Assembly: GCA_025093555.1 (NCBI GenBank)
Contig: JAIWNF010000036.1
Span: forward strand, 434,001 to 498,000
DNA length: 64,000 nt
Reading direction: 5' to 3'
Source: Circinella umbellata
Lineage: Eukaryota > Mucoromycota > Mucoromycetes > Mucorales > Lichtheimiaceae
Shown here one piece after another: positions 12,760 through 24,760 of this stretch. A program made the position numbers and the translations under genes. The notes under the pieces were generated by a model that ran no database searches, was not told the DNA's origin, and saw only the letters and a list, made by a program, of their open reading frames with translations. The stretch's first letter is position 1. Every line of letters begins with the position of its first letter.

Positions 12760-15141
12760 TTAATCATCCATAGTTGATGTTGGTTTACGTCGTCGTCCTA
12801 ATAACGTAGCATTATCCATACTTAATTCAAACATCTTATTTGTGGATTGTTGTTGTTGCGAGATGGCTTTTGTTTTTGCTAATAATTTGTTTCCTTCATC
12901 TTGTGATGGTGGTGGTGCAAGTTGTTGTGGTGATAAGTCTCGAATAGCCAATGTTTTATCTAATTGCTCACAAGCTTCTTCTACTAGTTGTCGATCATCA
13001 TCATTATTATGTATATTTTGACGTCTTAATCTTTCATGAAGCATTTCTTGATCATCATCAGTAGCTTCATTTCTTGCCTTGATAGCATTAGCAAACATGG
13101 ATCTTGCAGAATCATTCGGTAATAAATTACTATTATTATTCTTTCGACGTTGCGATTTTTCTTCAGTGATACGTTGCACTGCATAAGAAACATCAAACAT
13201 TTCTTTCATCGAAGAAATATTAGGTGAAAATAAACGTCGTCCGCTATTACAAGGGGATTTTGTCGCATTTGGAATATTACGTGGGGCTGATGATGGTGGT
13301 GTTGTTGTCATATTTGATGCGGGACCTGCATCGGTTTTAATTTCATCATCTGTATCAATTGTTGTTGTAGTAGTAGAAGAATCAGGTGTTTCTTCATCAT
13401 TCTCTTCTTCTTGTACTTCTTGAATATAATTAGAAATATTTTGTTTTTCATTCGTGATAACCTAATTTTTATTATTTATTTATTTGTTTAAAAAAAAGGT
13501 TACCATGTGAGAATAAACAAGAATAACAACAGCAAATAAAGTTTATTCCTAATTAAAAACATAAGAAATTACCTTTGGAGCTTCTTTCATCCATGAATGT
13601 TCAAAAAATTGATTAATGGTATAACGTTCCTCCGGATCAATGCAAAGTAAGTGGGAAATTAAATCTTTAGCTGATTCTGAAATAGTATCCCACCATGGAC
13701 TCAGGAACGTATATTGCCCTTTGGCAACTTTTTCTGTCAAAACTTGGATACTCTCATCATAAAATGGAGGAAATCCACATAATAATGTATATAATACGCA
13801 ACCAAGAGCCCACATATCAACTGATTTTGAATATCGTTCATCTCTTACAATCTCTGGCGCTGTATACCCCACTGTCCCGCAAGGTGTTCGAGTACTCTTT
13901 ATGAGTATAGATATAAATGTAATTATATAGAATTAATAATAGTGATAGAATATATAATACACTCTTTCAATTTACCTGATCCCATACGACTTTGGATAAA
14001 CCAAAGTCAGCGATTTTTACTTGACCAATGCCACCACCTCCGAGTCCATTAACAAATTCCCCTTCATCTTCTTTTGGCTCATCATTCTCTTCTGGCTGTT
14101 GTGGTGGTAATGGTGAAACTCGTTCCATAAATGGAATTGGTTCAAACAGTAAATTTTCAGGTTTGATATCCCTATATTTTCAATCCCCAATAATGGTGTT
14201 ATTGTTATTGTTATTGTTGTTATACTTCTGTATATAGATAAAACAAACAAACAAACATATAAATATATATACCTGTGAACGATTCCTTTTTCTTCATGTA
14301 AATAACGAATTCCTTCTGCTACTTGACGTATACAATGACGCGATAAGTCCTCGCTAAAATAAGTTAGTCTTACAATTCGATGAAATAATTCACCTCCTTC
14401 ACACATTTCCAATATAAGAAAATAATGCTACAAAATATAAATTTATGTAAGCTTATTATAATGTGTATATCTTTTTTTTCTAATGAACCAATATATTCAA
14501 TAAGATTAGTTACCTCATTTGTTTCAATAAATCGATATAATTTTACAATCGATGGATGATTAATTGCCCGCATTAATTGGACTTCTTTTAATACACTAGA
14601 TTTCTATTATTAAAATTATTATGTTAATAAAAAGGAGATCACTTTTTATGCATCGTGTCAATAACAAAAAAAAAATGCATATATACCTGTGTCTGTGATA
14701 ATTCTAGTTTACGAACTGCTTTAACAGCAACTACTCTATTTAATTCTTTATCAATAGCTTTATATACATTGGAAAATGCGCCACTAAAAATAACAAAGTA
14801 AAGCGAAATAGATAGCACGTTTTATTATGTTAATTTTTTTTAATTGGTCTCATTATGCCAATACAAAGTAGTACAAAAATAATTATTTATATAGAAACAT
14901 ATACTTACTCGCCTAGTTTCTCAATGAGTTGGTAAGTATCTAGGCCTGAATAATTAGGTATTTCATTGGCCATGGAATCGTTTTCTTCTTTTACATGATC
15001 TGTATGAATAGTTGTAGTTGAATTTTCATCTATTTGTTGCTGATTATTGTTCCCATTGACTTGTGATGATGACTGTCGCTTACTGACTCCAGTAACATTA
15101 TTGCTGCTTCGACGTAGTAAACTTTTTAGTTGATCAAACAT
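12760..15141 (-). CDS. Srk1/Rck2-type MAPK-activated Ser/Thr kinase (CaMK group)
   Basis: Seven exons: 15141-14909, 14783-14687, 14603-14514, 14427-14273, 14171-13976, 13896-13573, 13461-12760; 598 residues. Kinase motifs in order: glycine loop KLGDGAFSNV (about 75-84), VAVK Lys99, HRDIKPEN with catalytic Asp193, DFG at 247-249, GTVGYTAPE and [21 protein letters not shown]. Between [11 protein letters not shown] and DFG sits a roughly 40-residue insert ending [20 protein letters not shown]. This insert is the signature of Rck1/Rck2 (budding yeast) and Srk1 (fission yeast), kinases phosphorylated by the Hog1/Sty1 stress MAPK. The N-terminus [11 protein letters not shown] and a Ser/Thr/Asn-rich tail with SP sites are also of that type. 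Role in this fungus (stress response, translation or cell-cycle delay) is inferred from yeast. Paralogues elsewhere in the genome cannot be excluded. Confidence 0.93.
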
Positions 15142-15612
15142 ACTATTTTCTTCCTTATTTTATGCGTGAAAAAAAAAAGAGGAATTTCGTTAAGTATGTA
15201 TGTTTCAGTTTTTTAGGAGGAACACGAAAAAAAAAATAAGACTACTGAATAAAATAAAAAATAAAAGAGTTAGATATTATTTGAATTTATTATAAAATTA
15301 CAATTTCTTCAATTGATAAATAGAATAGTACTAAAAGACTCACAAAAGTTAGACGTGTAATATTATGGGGAAAAAAATACAACGAGAAAAAAAAAAAAAA
15401 GAAAAAAAAAGGAAAGGTGTTTATTTATGTTGTTTGAATATAAAAAAAGTAAAAGGCAATTACCCAAAAATCAGGGCCAAGTAGGTTTGCTTAAGAAAGA
15501 TTAAATAGCCAATGACATTCTCCTTTTTATTCCCCCCCATCCCTCAATATACAATACACTTCTTCTTACCCCACTTTTTCTTTATTATTAATACTAATTT
15601 TATTATTATTTT
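15142..15612. other. Kinase promoter / HIT-gene 3' region
   Basis: A 471-bp AT-rich gap with A-runs (15365-15412) upstream of the stress kinase and downstream of the HIT gene. No gene or clear regulatory motif is recognised. Confidence 0.55.
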
Positions 15613-16433
15613 TTAATATAATGGATCTAGTCCTTGTCTTAATCTTTCAAGTACATGAGTTGCTTCAATATACCATGGATATCCTCTTGTATACTTCAAT
15701 TTGCGGAAAGCATTTTTATACGGTAAGGCTTGAACATGCATATGTAAATGATTGATTGAATTAAAAGGAGGCACATGGAATCCAAACCTATTTATTATTT
15801 ATAAGCACGCGATCTATGGTAAGAACAAACAGGGGAGATAGCATTTTATATGGTATAAAAACGAAAAAAGAAGAGTCAAGGGGAAAGGGGAGAAGAAAAA
15901 TAGTACCCAAGAAATAAAATAATGCATAAGCAGCGTACAAAGCTCCCCCCCCCACTCCTCCCGGACACAAGAAGAAAATATCATTACTACTACTTACCGG
16001 GATTGTGTATCATCATCCGGATTGTACCCTTGATCACTTAGGAGCCGTCGCCCCAAATTCATCATTTTTTCCACTAAATAGAACAATACACACAACCCCC
16101 CCAAAAAAAATTATTATGGGATTTACCAAATTGATCGAAATATCTTAATAATAGCACGGACGCTTACATAAAAGAATATGACTATTGTCTAGCGCTTTGA
16201 CTGTAGTAATATGTTCACGGGGTATAATAAGTAAATGGACAGCTGCACCTGCTGAACGATCGTGAAAAGCAATCAAGTGTTCATCCTATTTTTTTTCTTC
16301 GCTTTTATTAATTATGTAAATTTAATTAGATTATTTTGTTGAAAATGAAATTTACCTCGTGTACAATTCGAAATCCATTATCAACCGAAACATTACAAAA
16401 TGGACATGATTTCGGAAAACAACAAAATACCAT
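15613..16433 (-). CDS. HIT-domain nucleotide hydrolase, HINT3-like
   Basis: Four exons, 16433-16356, 16285-16168, 16073-15998 and 15787-15613, give 148 residues. CPFC near the N-terminus (residues 10-13) is a likely half of a zinc site. It is followed by DEHLIAFHDRSAGAAVHLLI and then IPREHI, typical of HIT strands. The last exon carries the histidine triad HLHMHVQ (His104, 106, 108), where the middle or last His is the nucleophile that attacks the alpha-phosphate of nucleotidyl substrates such as AMP-lysine. The short length and CxxC resemble HINT3/aprataxin-type single-domain proteins; there is no DNA-repair zinc finger at the C-terminus. Substrate is unproven. The junction of exons 3 and 4 splits an Arg codon (CG/G). 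Confidence 0.9.
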
Positions 16434-17465
16434 TTTTCTTTATGTCAAGGAAAGGGGGCTATATCAGTCACTATGTGCCTGAAAATATATGTTAAGCTCT
16501 GAAAAGGAAAAAAAAAAAGATTTTTTTAGTGTCACCAGGTAACCACCAAGTTTAGAAAGTTGCTATGACGATACAAAAATATGTACTGATGATAATACAT
16601 GATGGATGATGGTAACCTGCCATATGTCAAATATGAAAGAACCACCCCCAAAACATATTGTGTTTTGATCTCGTGTGCTACACTAAAAGCAAAAGGGGAG
16701 GGTTAATTATTCAATGGGAAAAAAAACTATAAAAGAAAAAAAAAAGATAAACCGGCCGAAATTCATAAATAAGAAGTAATTTTATACAATAACGAAAACA
16801 ATAACAGTAAATATATATATGCATTATTTTGTACATATTTCTATATACGACTCAAATGCTTGTTTTACAACCGGAATGAATGCCGTCGTAAAAAAAAGCA
16901 GATATAGTTTTCAATGGATGGGCGTTTCCGCTCTCTCTCTCTCTTTCTCACACATTAAACACATTTCGTATTGGACATTACTCAAAATGAGCAAAAAAAT
17001 TCAAAACAAACAAAATGGAAAATAACAACAGTAAATATTATCAAATAATATTACAAGTTAAAACATGGTGAAGACAAATAATAATGGCGCCGTCATCTGT
17101 CTGGTTCCCCATCCCATTAGATGTTTATGCCGTCGGATATTATTCTAAGATAGTTACCCTGTGTTACGAAAAAAGAAAGTTTATTTTTATTGATTGGCGC
17201 TTCTATTATTTTCAAAAAAAAAACAATAATAGTATCAAGTTAAACAATAACTTTTTTCTGTATATGTAATTACCACCATATTGAAGGATTACGGCGTATT
17301 CAAAAAGACACCCAATTAGGTATAAACATAGCTGTCTTATACTATTAAATACATGATTAAAACCTGTTAAATCCATCAAAATTCGACTTAAATCCTCCTT
17401 CTTATTGACAACAATTTACATAAAAAAACAAGTTGTGATTAGTAATATGAGGCTTGTTCATTTTA
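16434..17465. other. Intergenic, no gene seen
   Basis: About 1 kb between the HIT gene start and the Gep4-like 3' end. It contains poly-A and short CT tracts (16930-16950). Open frames on the plus strand (16819-17025, 17084-17269) lack domain or splice support. Confidence 0.55.
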
Positions 17466-18482
17466 TTAAGATCGAGTATAGTCACTAGCTGTTACTTTCG
17501 TTGTTGCAGGATGGTGTGGTGGTTGCACGTTCATTTTTTGTAAAAATCGAATTAACCCGTGTTCTACACGTCGAAACTAAACATAATATGTAAAACATGC
17601 ATTAGCCATTTCAACTTAATTTATAAATGAATTAAATTAATACAAATAAAATAGATTCACCGCTGCAGTAACTATACTTACAAATAATGCTGCCTTATTA
17701 TCTCCTTTCTCTGTCACTATTTGACTTGTCCAAATGGTTAAGTTTCCATTCAAATTGCCAAAAAGAACATCTGTTAATATTCGATCCCCAACCATAGCAA
17801 TATTTTGTTGTCCTGCTACATTATTAAAATGCTTCACTAATGCTTCACCACCAGATGGTTTCTTTTCACTATGTCGTAATACAGTAACGCCTAAAGAATT
17901 TTCTAACTTGTTGGCTTGTGTAAAAATAGAAGATGGATAAGAACCATTGACTTGCTTGTAAAATCGGATAGAAACAGAGATATATGTATATATCATATAA
18001 TAATAAATGAACTTATCTGTATAATCGACGTCGTCATTTGTTCCTGCAGAATTAGAAACAATTCCAATGTTTTCTTTACCGAATGTTTCTTTACACTCAG
18101 CCCATGCTTTCTATTTTTTTTCCTATTATTATTAATAACAAACTATCACCCATGGTTCTTCTTTCTATAATAATAATAATACTAATAATACTAACCTTGA
18201 AAGGAGGGTGAATTTCAGGAATATAAGGTGCTGTTAAACAATTATCTTTATCAAATGCCATTGCTTGAATTTGTCCTTGATTCTTAAGTTGCTGAAAGTG
18301 AATGTTTCGAATGTCTAATAATTTTAGGTTTTAATATATGTTGAAAATCTTTTTATTTTCTACTTTCACAAAACGATATTAGTATGATTACCATTGACAA
18401 TAATATGTGGCATAGCAAGACTTGGATTCCATAATACTCGAAAAGCATTGACAATTCCAGCTACATTGACACTTTGTACCAT
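17466..18482 (-). CDS. Mitochondrial phosphatidylglycerophosphatase, Gep4-like HAD phosphatase
   Basis: Exons 18482-18392, 18314-18196, 18110-18017, 17917-17682 and 17576-17466 give 216 residues. Gep4 dephosphorylates phosphatidylglycerophosphate at the mitochondrial inner membrane, the step before cardiolipin. HAD motif I is FDKDNCLTAPY (Asp52 nucleophile, Asp54), motif II SNSAG (from Ser89), the Lys motif RHSEKKPSGG and motif III VGDRILTDVLFGN. The N-terminal VAGIVNAFRVLWNPSLAMPH matches the family's membrane-associated start. Introns 1, 2 and 4 are GT-AG. Intron 3 has no usable GT-AG pair: the best solution is ATAAGT...AC (18016-17918), which restores DDVDYTEANKLE. The 99-nt stretch is also open and in frame, so a transcript retaining it would insert 33 residues, rich in Tyr, Ile and Ser. 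Confidence 0.88.
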
Positions 18483-21400
18483 AATAATAATAATGAGTGA
18501 AAAATGGTTACATTATGACACCATATATCCCCGACCGAGTTTCAACTCATCAAAAAATTTAAACTGCAATACATAGTATGTATCAATGTATTTTAAAACA
18601 TGTTACACCTCCATATCCGATGTTCTTTTGCACCAAGCAATGTCAATCGAACAAAAAAAAAGGAAACCCATTAAAAAGCAAAGTACGAACTCGCTGTTTG
18701 CTGTAGAGTCCCAAAACATTTGTTTGACAATCAATCTTCTTTTTTTATAAAGGCACAGCGCTTTATTGGATTAGTGTAAATTATTTTGATAATCATATAT
18801 AAACTTGTTACTACTCTATCCTTACGTTTCCTCCTCATATTCATTATAATATATATATCCCATAATAAGCAACACGTATAATAAGTTATGGTCTTATTAT
18901 AATAAACAAAGGCGTTCTTGCTAAAATCGGTCTCTTTATCTTTACCTGACCTGTTTGAGCTCTTCACAAAACCATATTTCAGTCGTGTACTAGAAATTTC
19001 ACTTTTCCCTTTTTTCTTACCACAAATACCTCCCCTCACTTTTTCTCTTCCCCACCCCCCAAAAAAAAAAGAAGTGAAGTGTAAAAACCAAAATGCGCGA
19101 TACACAGATCTATGGCTTACTGATGTATGTAAAAAAAAAAGAAATACGTACTATAAAAAAGCTATTGTTTTCGTTGAAACTCGTAAAAACCCCCCGTTTT
19201 TTAGCCAAATAAAAGGTCTTCGAGCTTTTGTATATATAAAGAATTCTTCAAAAGTTCATAATACAGAATTAAACAATCCCACGACAATAATGCATTCAAC
19301 ATAGCCCAAATAAGGTAATCTAGATTCTTTGTTATGTCACAGTACATACAAAGTTGATCAACGATAGGATATATGAATAACTTACGAATACTATCTTTCA
19401 TAGCCTTAATGGTTTTTAGTAGCAAGATTTTAAATGATTTTTGCGACGTAATTGATTGATATATTTCTAGAAATAAAGCTCATTACTGCTAATGGGAAAT
19501 GATCTAACACAATAGTTTGTAAAATTTAAAAAAGAAGAACAATATGTACAGTACCTAAATATTTTCAACACGATAAAGTAGAGCAGGGAAATGTGTACAG
19601 ATATTTTGCACATGTCGATAAATATTATTTGAATTTAACATGCCAGTTTTTAATTCTACATACATATTTATATAAATACCTATGTATGTATTATCCCTCA
19701 CGTCAACACATAATTTGTATATACAAAACTGTTGCGTATATGGATAGGGAGAAGCGATAGTATTCAATAAGTCCTATATCAAAACGATTCAAGGAAGAGT
19801 GATACGTAGATTGAATAACCAGTAAATAACCTGGTAACATAATAAATGATAGCTCTTTTTGTTCCTGTTTTCATTGGTACTATCTTTTGAAAAATGATAA
19901 AGCTCCTCGTATGGCTGATTGTAGCTAAAGAAAATCACAGTCACTGCGATGTTGTAGTAGTAACAATATTTATTGTGCTTAGCTGACTCTTTTTGTGACA
20001 TGTACTTGTAGATCTGACTAGTATTCAATATAATGCTGGATAACAAAAGCAAATTTGTTATTGAAAATAAAATAAAGCCAGAGATGTTTTACAAGAACTT
20101 TTATGTCAAAACTGGAAAATACTAGTTAATTTTTTGAAATACAAGTTCAAGACACTACGTCAGACTGAGATCTTCGAATAAGTTGTTTACTGTCAAAAAA
20201 ATTGCTGTACTGTTACACAATATATTTTGGGGCTGCATAAAGTGTACCGAATTTTCCGAATGATCTACGGCGGTAGCAAAATAAGAAAATTTTATCAAAT
20301 TAAACATGTAAAAAGGTATATATGCAGTGATTTTATCAAAGCAATTTTTATTATTAACTAACGAATCATCGCTTAAAACTTAATGTTAAATGTAGCTTAT
20401 TTTATCTACGTATCGCTTATTGCTGAAAGTCAAAACTTACTCATGGTTTAATTCCTATTTCTGTTTTTGAAGTTGCTACGCTACCATCGACACAAAATTT
20501 CGTAACGTCAAGGAAAGTCTACTATATATATAGAACTTTTCGTAGCAAAAAGAAAAAGTGAAAAGGATGTATATACACCGGCTATATACTATATAATATG
20601 AGCTTTCTCGTAAAATGGCAGAAGAAGAACGGGTATACGCGCCGGTCTAGGTCATATAAGGTTCTTATCATTCGTGTGAAAAAATATCGTACTCAGATTG
20701 TCCGAATATAATAATTGGACAAGCTTAGATTGTAAACAGATTTAGGATACGCTGTTAGATTATATAAAAAGCTTTCCCTTCTTATAGTACACGCTGTACA
20801 GAATATTAAGAACAAAAAGATAATCCGAAGAATCAAAATGAATACATGTAAAAAAACGATACTAACTTTTCATGATATACTCTACCTTTTTCTTATAGCT
20901 TACAATTTCTTCCGCGAATGACAAAAAAAAAATGATTTCTGAACAAGTTCACAAACTGGAGCAATATGTTATATTTGAGTACGTATATAAGAAGTAATAT
21001 ATCCTGTTACACAAAGCCTGCCTTTTTTTAGATACGAGAAATCGTGTGTAAATCTGAAGTTACCCAACTTACATTTGGAAGGCGGTTTTCCTAATTGACA
21101 GATCCATTGTCATTTTTTTTTTTACTTTCCTAAATAGTGTTAAACTTAAATTATTACTTTTATATTTGGGTAAGACAAAAGATGGCACGCTCCTGCTGCT
21201 ACTACTCGTGGCAATGATGACAATGGATCAGCTTAACATCAAGATTTTTGAGTAAAAATTTACGACTGGGAAACAGTACATTTTAATAATGCATATAATA
21301 ATTATAAAACAACAGAGAAATGCGATTAAACATAAAAAAATATGGGGGGATAATGAGATAAAAAGGGGTACTATAATACATGTCATATGGTGGTAATGGG

Positions 21401-21578
21401 AGGGTATATCTAAGTTTAATGTACAACATAATAAAAAATACTTGTATTTTTTTTTTTTTTGAGTTTTTGCTCCAGGCTTTTTTTTTGTGGTTTTAATCTT
21501 CCATTTCTAATTAGCCAAATAAAAAATAACATTAATAAACGGTATTATCATGAAAAAAAAATTGTAAATAAAATAATA
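18483..21578. other. 3.1-kb gene-poor region
   Basis: AT-rich DNA between the Gep4-like gene start and the bZIP 3' end. Plus- and minus-strand open frames at 18731-20052 overlap each other and are rich in Tyr, Ile and Lys from base composition. No domain, splice chain or RNA gene was recognised. A possible alternative last exon of the bZIP gene lies at 21506-21493. Confidence 0.5.
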
Positions 21579-22236
21579 TTACATACCAATATCATTCACA
21601 TTCACCATGTCATCCCATGATAAATCATGATCATCATCTTCTACTGGAATCATAATGGACTTGTCAACATTTGCCTCTAAATTATCATCATGGTTTCCAT
21701 CAACAAGATATGAGTCAGCTTCCGAGGCGCTAGAAATGATACCGTCAGATGAGAGTGAAGGAGGATAATGGGAAGGTTGATCAATAGCAAAATTATTGAA
21801 AGCATCTGGATTATCGAAAAAGTTACTCATTGAAGGTGGTAATAAACCCGTTGCTAATGCACTGCTTTGAAAATTTTGTGGTGATGATTTGCCAGCAAAA
21901 GACACCACGTTATCCAACATTTTATCTACTTTACCCTTTTCCAATCCTGGCCATCGTTTTTTGATCTCTTCTGCGCTGTAGTCGTGTGTTAAAAACCAAA
22001 ACTTTTCGTAAAACTCGGCCGGGAATGTCCAACTTGATGAGCTTAAAGGATCTCCTTCCACATATACCATTCCATCCAGAAGCGTTCGGAAGCATTCATC
22101 AATATTATACAGGTCATGGAATAATATCATCCGATCGCGCATTGCAGCAATAGGTATCAAGTCAATTCTTAAGTCATGGGGTACTGTGAGCTAAATATAA
22201 TAAAAATTTATTTGTATGCCAAATAGTAAATATGAG

Positions 22237-22268
<32 letters not shown>

Positions 22269-23208
22269 ATCAATCAGTCCGCGTTCTTCGAATAAACATA
22301 AATTTTCAGTTAAACAAATAATTTACCTGTAATACTGTAGGTTCTAACTTGAAAGCCTTATCTCCCATTTTATCACATACAGCTTGTAATTGTAAACGTA
22401 AACGCATTGTTTGAAAGCTAGCCAAATTAAATGATGGTATTGGTTCTCGTGTCAGCATGATGGGTTGGGCACTAAAAGTAGGCGACTTGCTACCTTCTTC
22501 ATCATCACTCCGATCATCTTCAATATCGATGGATGAATTCATGGAAGCTGATGTGACTGTGGATGAACGCCGACAACTGGGAGAAGTAGTAGTTTGTATT
22601 TGTTGCTGTTGTGGTGGTTGAGGTGGTGGTGTTGCGCGGATACGTGTAGAAATTCTATTTCCAATAACAGTACGTACACTGTCACGGCCAACGATAATCA
22701 CACCTGTTGAAAGATATTGACCACGTTGAGGTGATGCCGTTGTGGGTGATGGCTTCGACTGCTTATCTTTGTCTGTTGATGGCAATCCATGCAATTCCTT
22801 TGCCTTGACATAAGCTGAAATAATTTCAGGTGTCGAAGTATTCAACATTGTTTCACGTAAGTAACTATGTTCCAGGTAGGGGGTATGATTGGGAATTTTT
22901 ACATTTTGCAATAGACAGACCAACTGGAGACTTAATACAAGACCCTTGAGATGCCAACCTTCGTAACCAAGTACGCCGACACTACTACGTAACTCTTTAT
23001 TTTCGCTTAATAATCTGTCACGCTGTTCTCGTAAAACTTTGCTAGTCTCCTCAAGTTCTACTATATGTCGCTCTTTACGTTCCCGGAAAGCGCGTTGTGC
23101 TGCCCGATTTTGTGCTTTTCGTAATGCGGGTGATGCTGGATTGGGTTTTCTGCCAGGCTTTTTCTTTGATGAGTTATCGTTGCTGTTAATAGGTAAAGCT
23201 TCAATCAT
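21579..23208 (-). CDS. bZIP transcription factor, Yap/Pap1-type basic region, DUF3425-like C-terminus
   Basis: Two exons, 23208-22327 and 22190-21579, encode 497 residues. After a short Lys-rich stretch (KKKPGRKP), the basic region QNRAAQRAFRERKERHIVEL matches the Yap1/Pap1 class (N-x-x-A-Q-x-x-F-R), which binds TTA(C/G)TAA-like sites, and is followed by leucine-zipper heptads to about residue 75. The second exon starts HDLRIDLIPIAAMRDRM and includes a WTFP...FWFLTHDY region like the DUF3425 domain found in many fungal bZIP proteins. The C-terminus is acidic (EDDDHDLSWDD) and probably activating. The C-terminal Cys-rich domain that senses peroxide in Yap1/Pap1 is absent: only four Cys are visible and none lies in the tail. 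Target genes are unknown. Confidence 0.87.
22241..22267. repeat. (AC)n microsatellite in bZIP intron
   Basis: An uninterrupted AC dinucleotide tract of about 27 nt lies within the 136-nt intron of the bZIP gene. Confidence 0.95.
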
Positions 23209-24552
23209 AATTTAAAGCAGAAAAGAAAGAAATAAAATCAGGAAATAAAATAATAAATGTTTCTTTTACAAGGCAACGAAGAACAAAACTATGGAAAGAA
23301 GAAGGTGGATTGTTATTTATATAGGTTTCGATTTGGGTTTCCGTAATTTTCCCGCCCGAAAAAAGAGTGAGAGGGAGTAATCATAGCAGAAAAGGTATAT
23401 GTAAACCTTGCTATCAAAGTTGTTTCATTGTTGATCTAAGTTATTTATTGGGGGATTTTAACGCCCCTTGTAATTTGCCCCTAAACTATAATACGCGATC
23501 AAATGTTAATACTTTTATTTTGCGGGGTAAAAAAAAAATTACACCGTCTTACCTCGTCCCACCCACAACACTCATTAACACGTAAGTTATATTATTTCGC
23601 TACATTTGTTTATCAAAACTAATGCGCATCTTTTTGCCGTTACTTTTGCCCTTTTTTTGGGGGGAGGATTTCTGGGTTGCGCTCGAATAATCGCACGGGA
23701 AGATTACGGAGCAAAAAAAAAAAAAAGATATCCTCGATGTGGAAACAAACTACTAAATGAGTTGTATAGCACAAGGGAATATATGCTACTCTGTAATTTC
23801 CCCATTTTTTACAAGACAAAAGCTAACTGATACGTACTGTCATTTTATGTATTATTTCTTGACATCACGTAATGACGAAGAGTGGGAAAAGCTTTTCCCT
23901 GCAATGTTTGTGTTTTGCTCAAGTAGGACTTTGACCAACAAAAATCGAGATTCAAGAGCTTTTCCCGTGTTCGCTCCCCCATAACTTTATTATCAAGTTT
24001 TCAGTCGAATCCCCCCGATTTTAGAATACTTCTTTCTTTTACCATACTAATATTTTACAATTATATTTGAGTTTCTCCCAATTTCATCATTAAGAGATTA
24101 CTATAGTAGCTCCTCCGCGTTTTTAAGCCGATTGATTCCCCACACACTAACCGAGGATCGGAGCTGTCTAAAAATGGTAATCGTTTCACATGAGTTTTCC
24201 TGGTAACACTCCATGTGTCACAAGGCTTCCTGAATTAAGAAACTTTCGCACAAAAAAAGGCGCACTTGCCATCATTTCTCTCCCACTAACTCTGTAGAAT
24301 CGAAAAAAAAAGAAGAATAGATTTTCATTTTGTATTTTTCTAATCTCTAGTGTAAAGAATTTTTCTTTCTCAAGATGGAAAGTCATGGTTAAGTGCACAT
24401 GTTTATAATATCTTATCTTTTTTTTTTTTTGATTCTCACGTTGTAATCGAACCGCTTATTTATCCGAAATTCTAACACCCATTTTTTTTATCAACATAGC
24501 ACTATACAGCGTATTTTTGACACTGTTAATATTATTACTGCTACTATTCTTT

Positions 24553-24760
24553 TTTTTTTCTTAATGATCCGCAGCCGAATTATTTTTCACTTTGCGTCCG
24601 CTGTAATTTTATGTTTGTGCTTGATTATTTTCAATTTTGCGTTGCTTATAGCACTAATACACAAGGATTTCTGCGAAGTTGAAAATAATCAAGCGCAAGC
24701 ATAAAATTACAGCGGACGCTAAGTGAAAAATAATTCGGCCGCGAATCATTAGGAAAAAAA
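24553..24760. repeat. Long inverted repeat / fold-back element (88-bp arms, 32-nt loop)
   Basis: The left arm (24553-24640) is complementary to the right arm (24673-24760) at about 80 of 88 positions, around a 32-nt spacer (24641-24672). Arms begin with a T-run/A-run and then TAATGATcCGCaGCCGAATT. Seven of the eight differences are transitions. The arm sequence is locally more GC-rich than its surroundings. It has the form of a MITE-like fold-back element or a hairpin RNA precursor. A target-site duplication is not obvious. Confidence 0.85.

Noticed and set aside
18731..19304. Overlapping 124- and 128-codon frames on opposite strands
   Set aside because: They are antisense shadows of each other in homopolymer-rich DNA and neither shows a domain.
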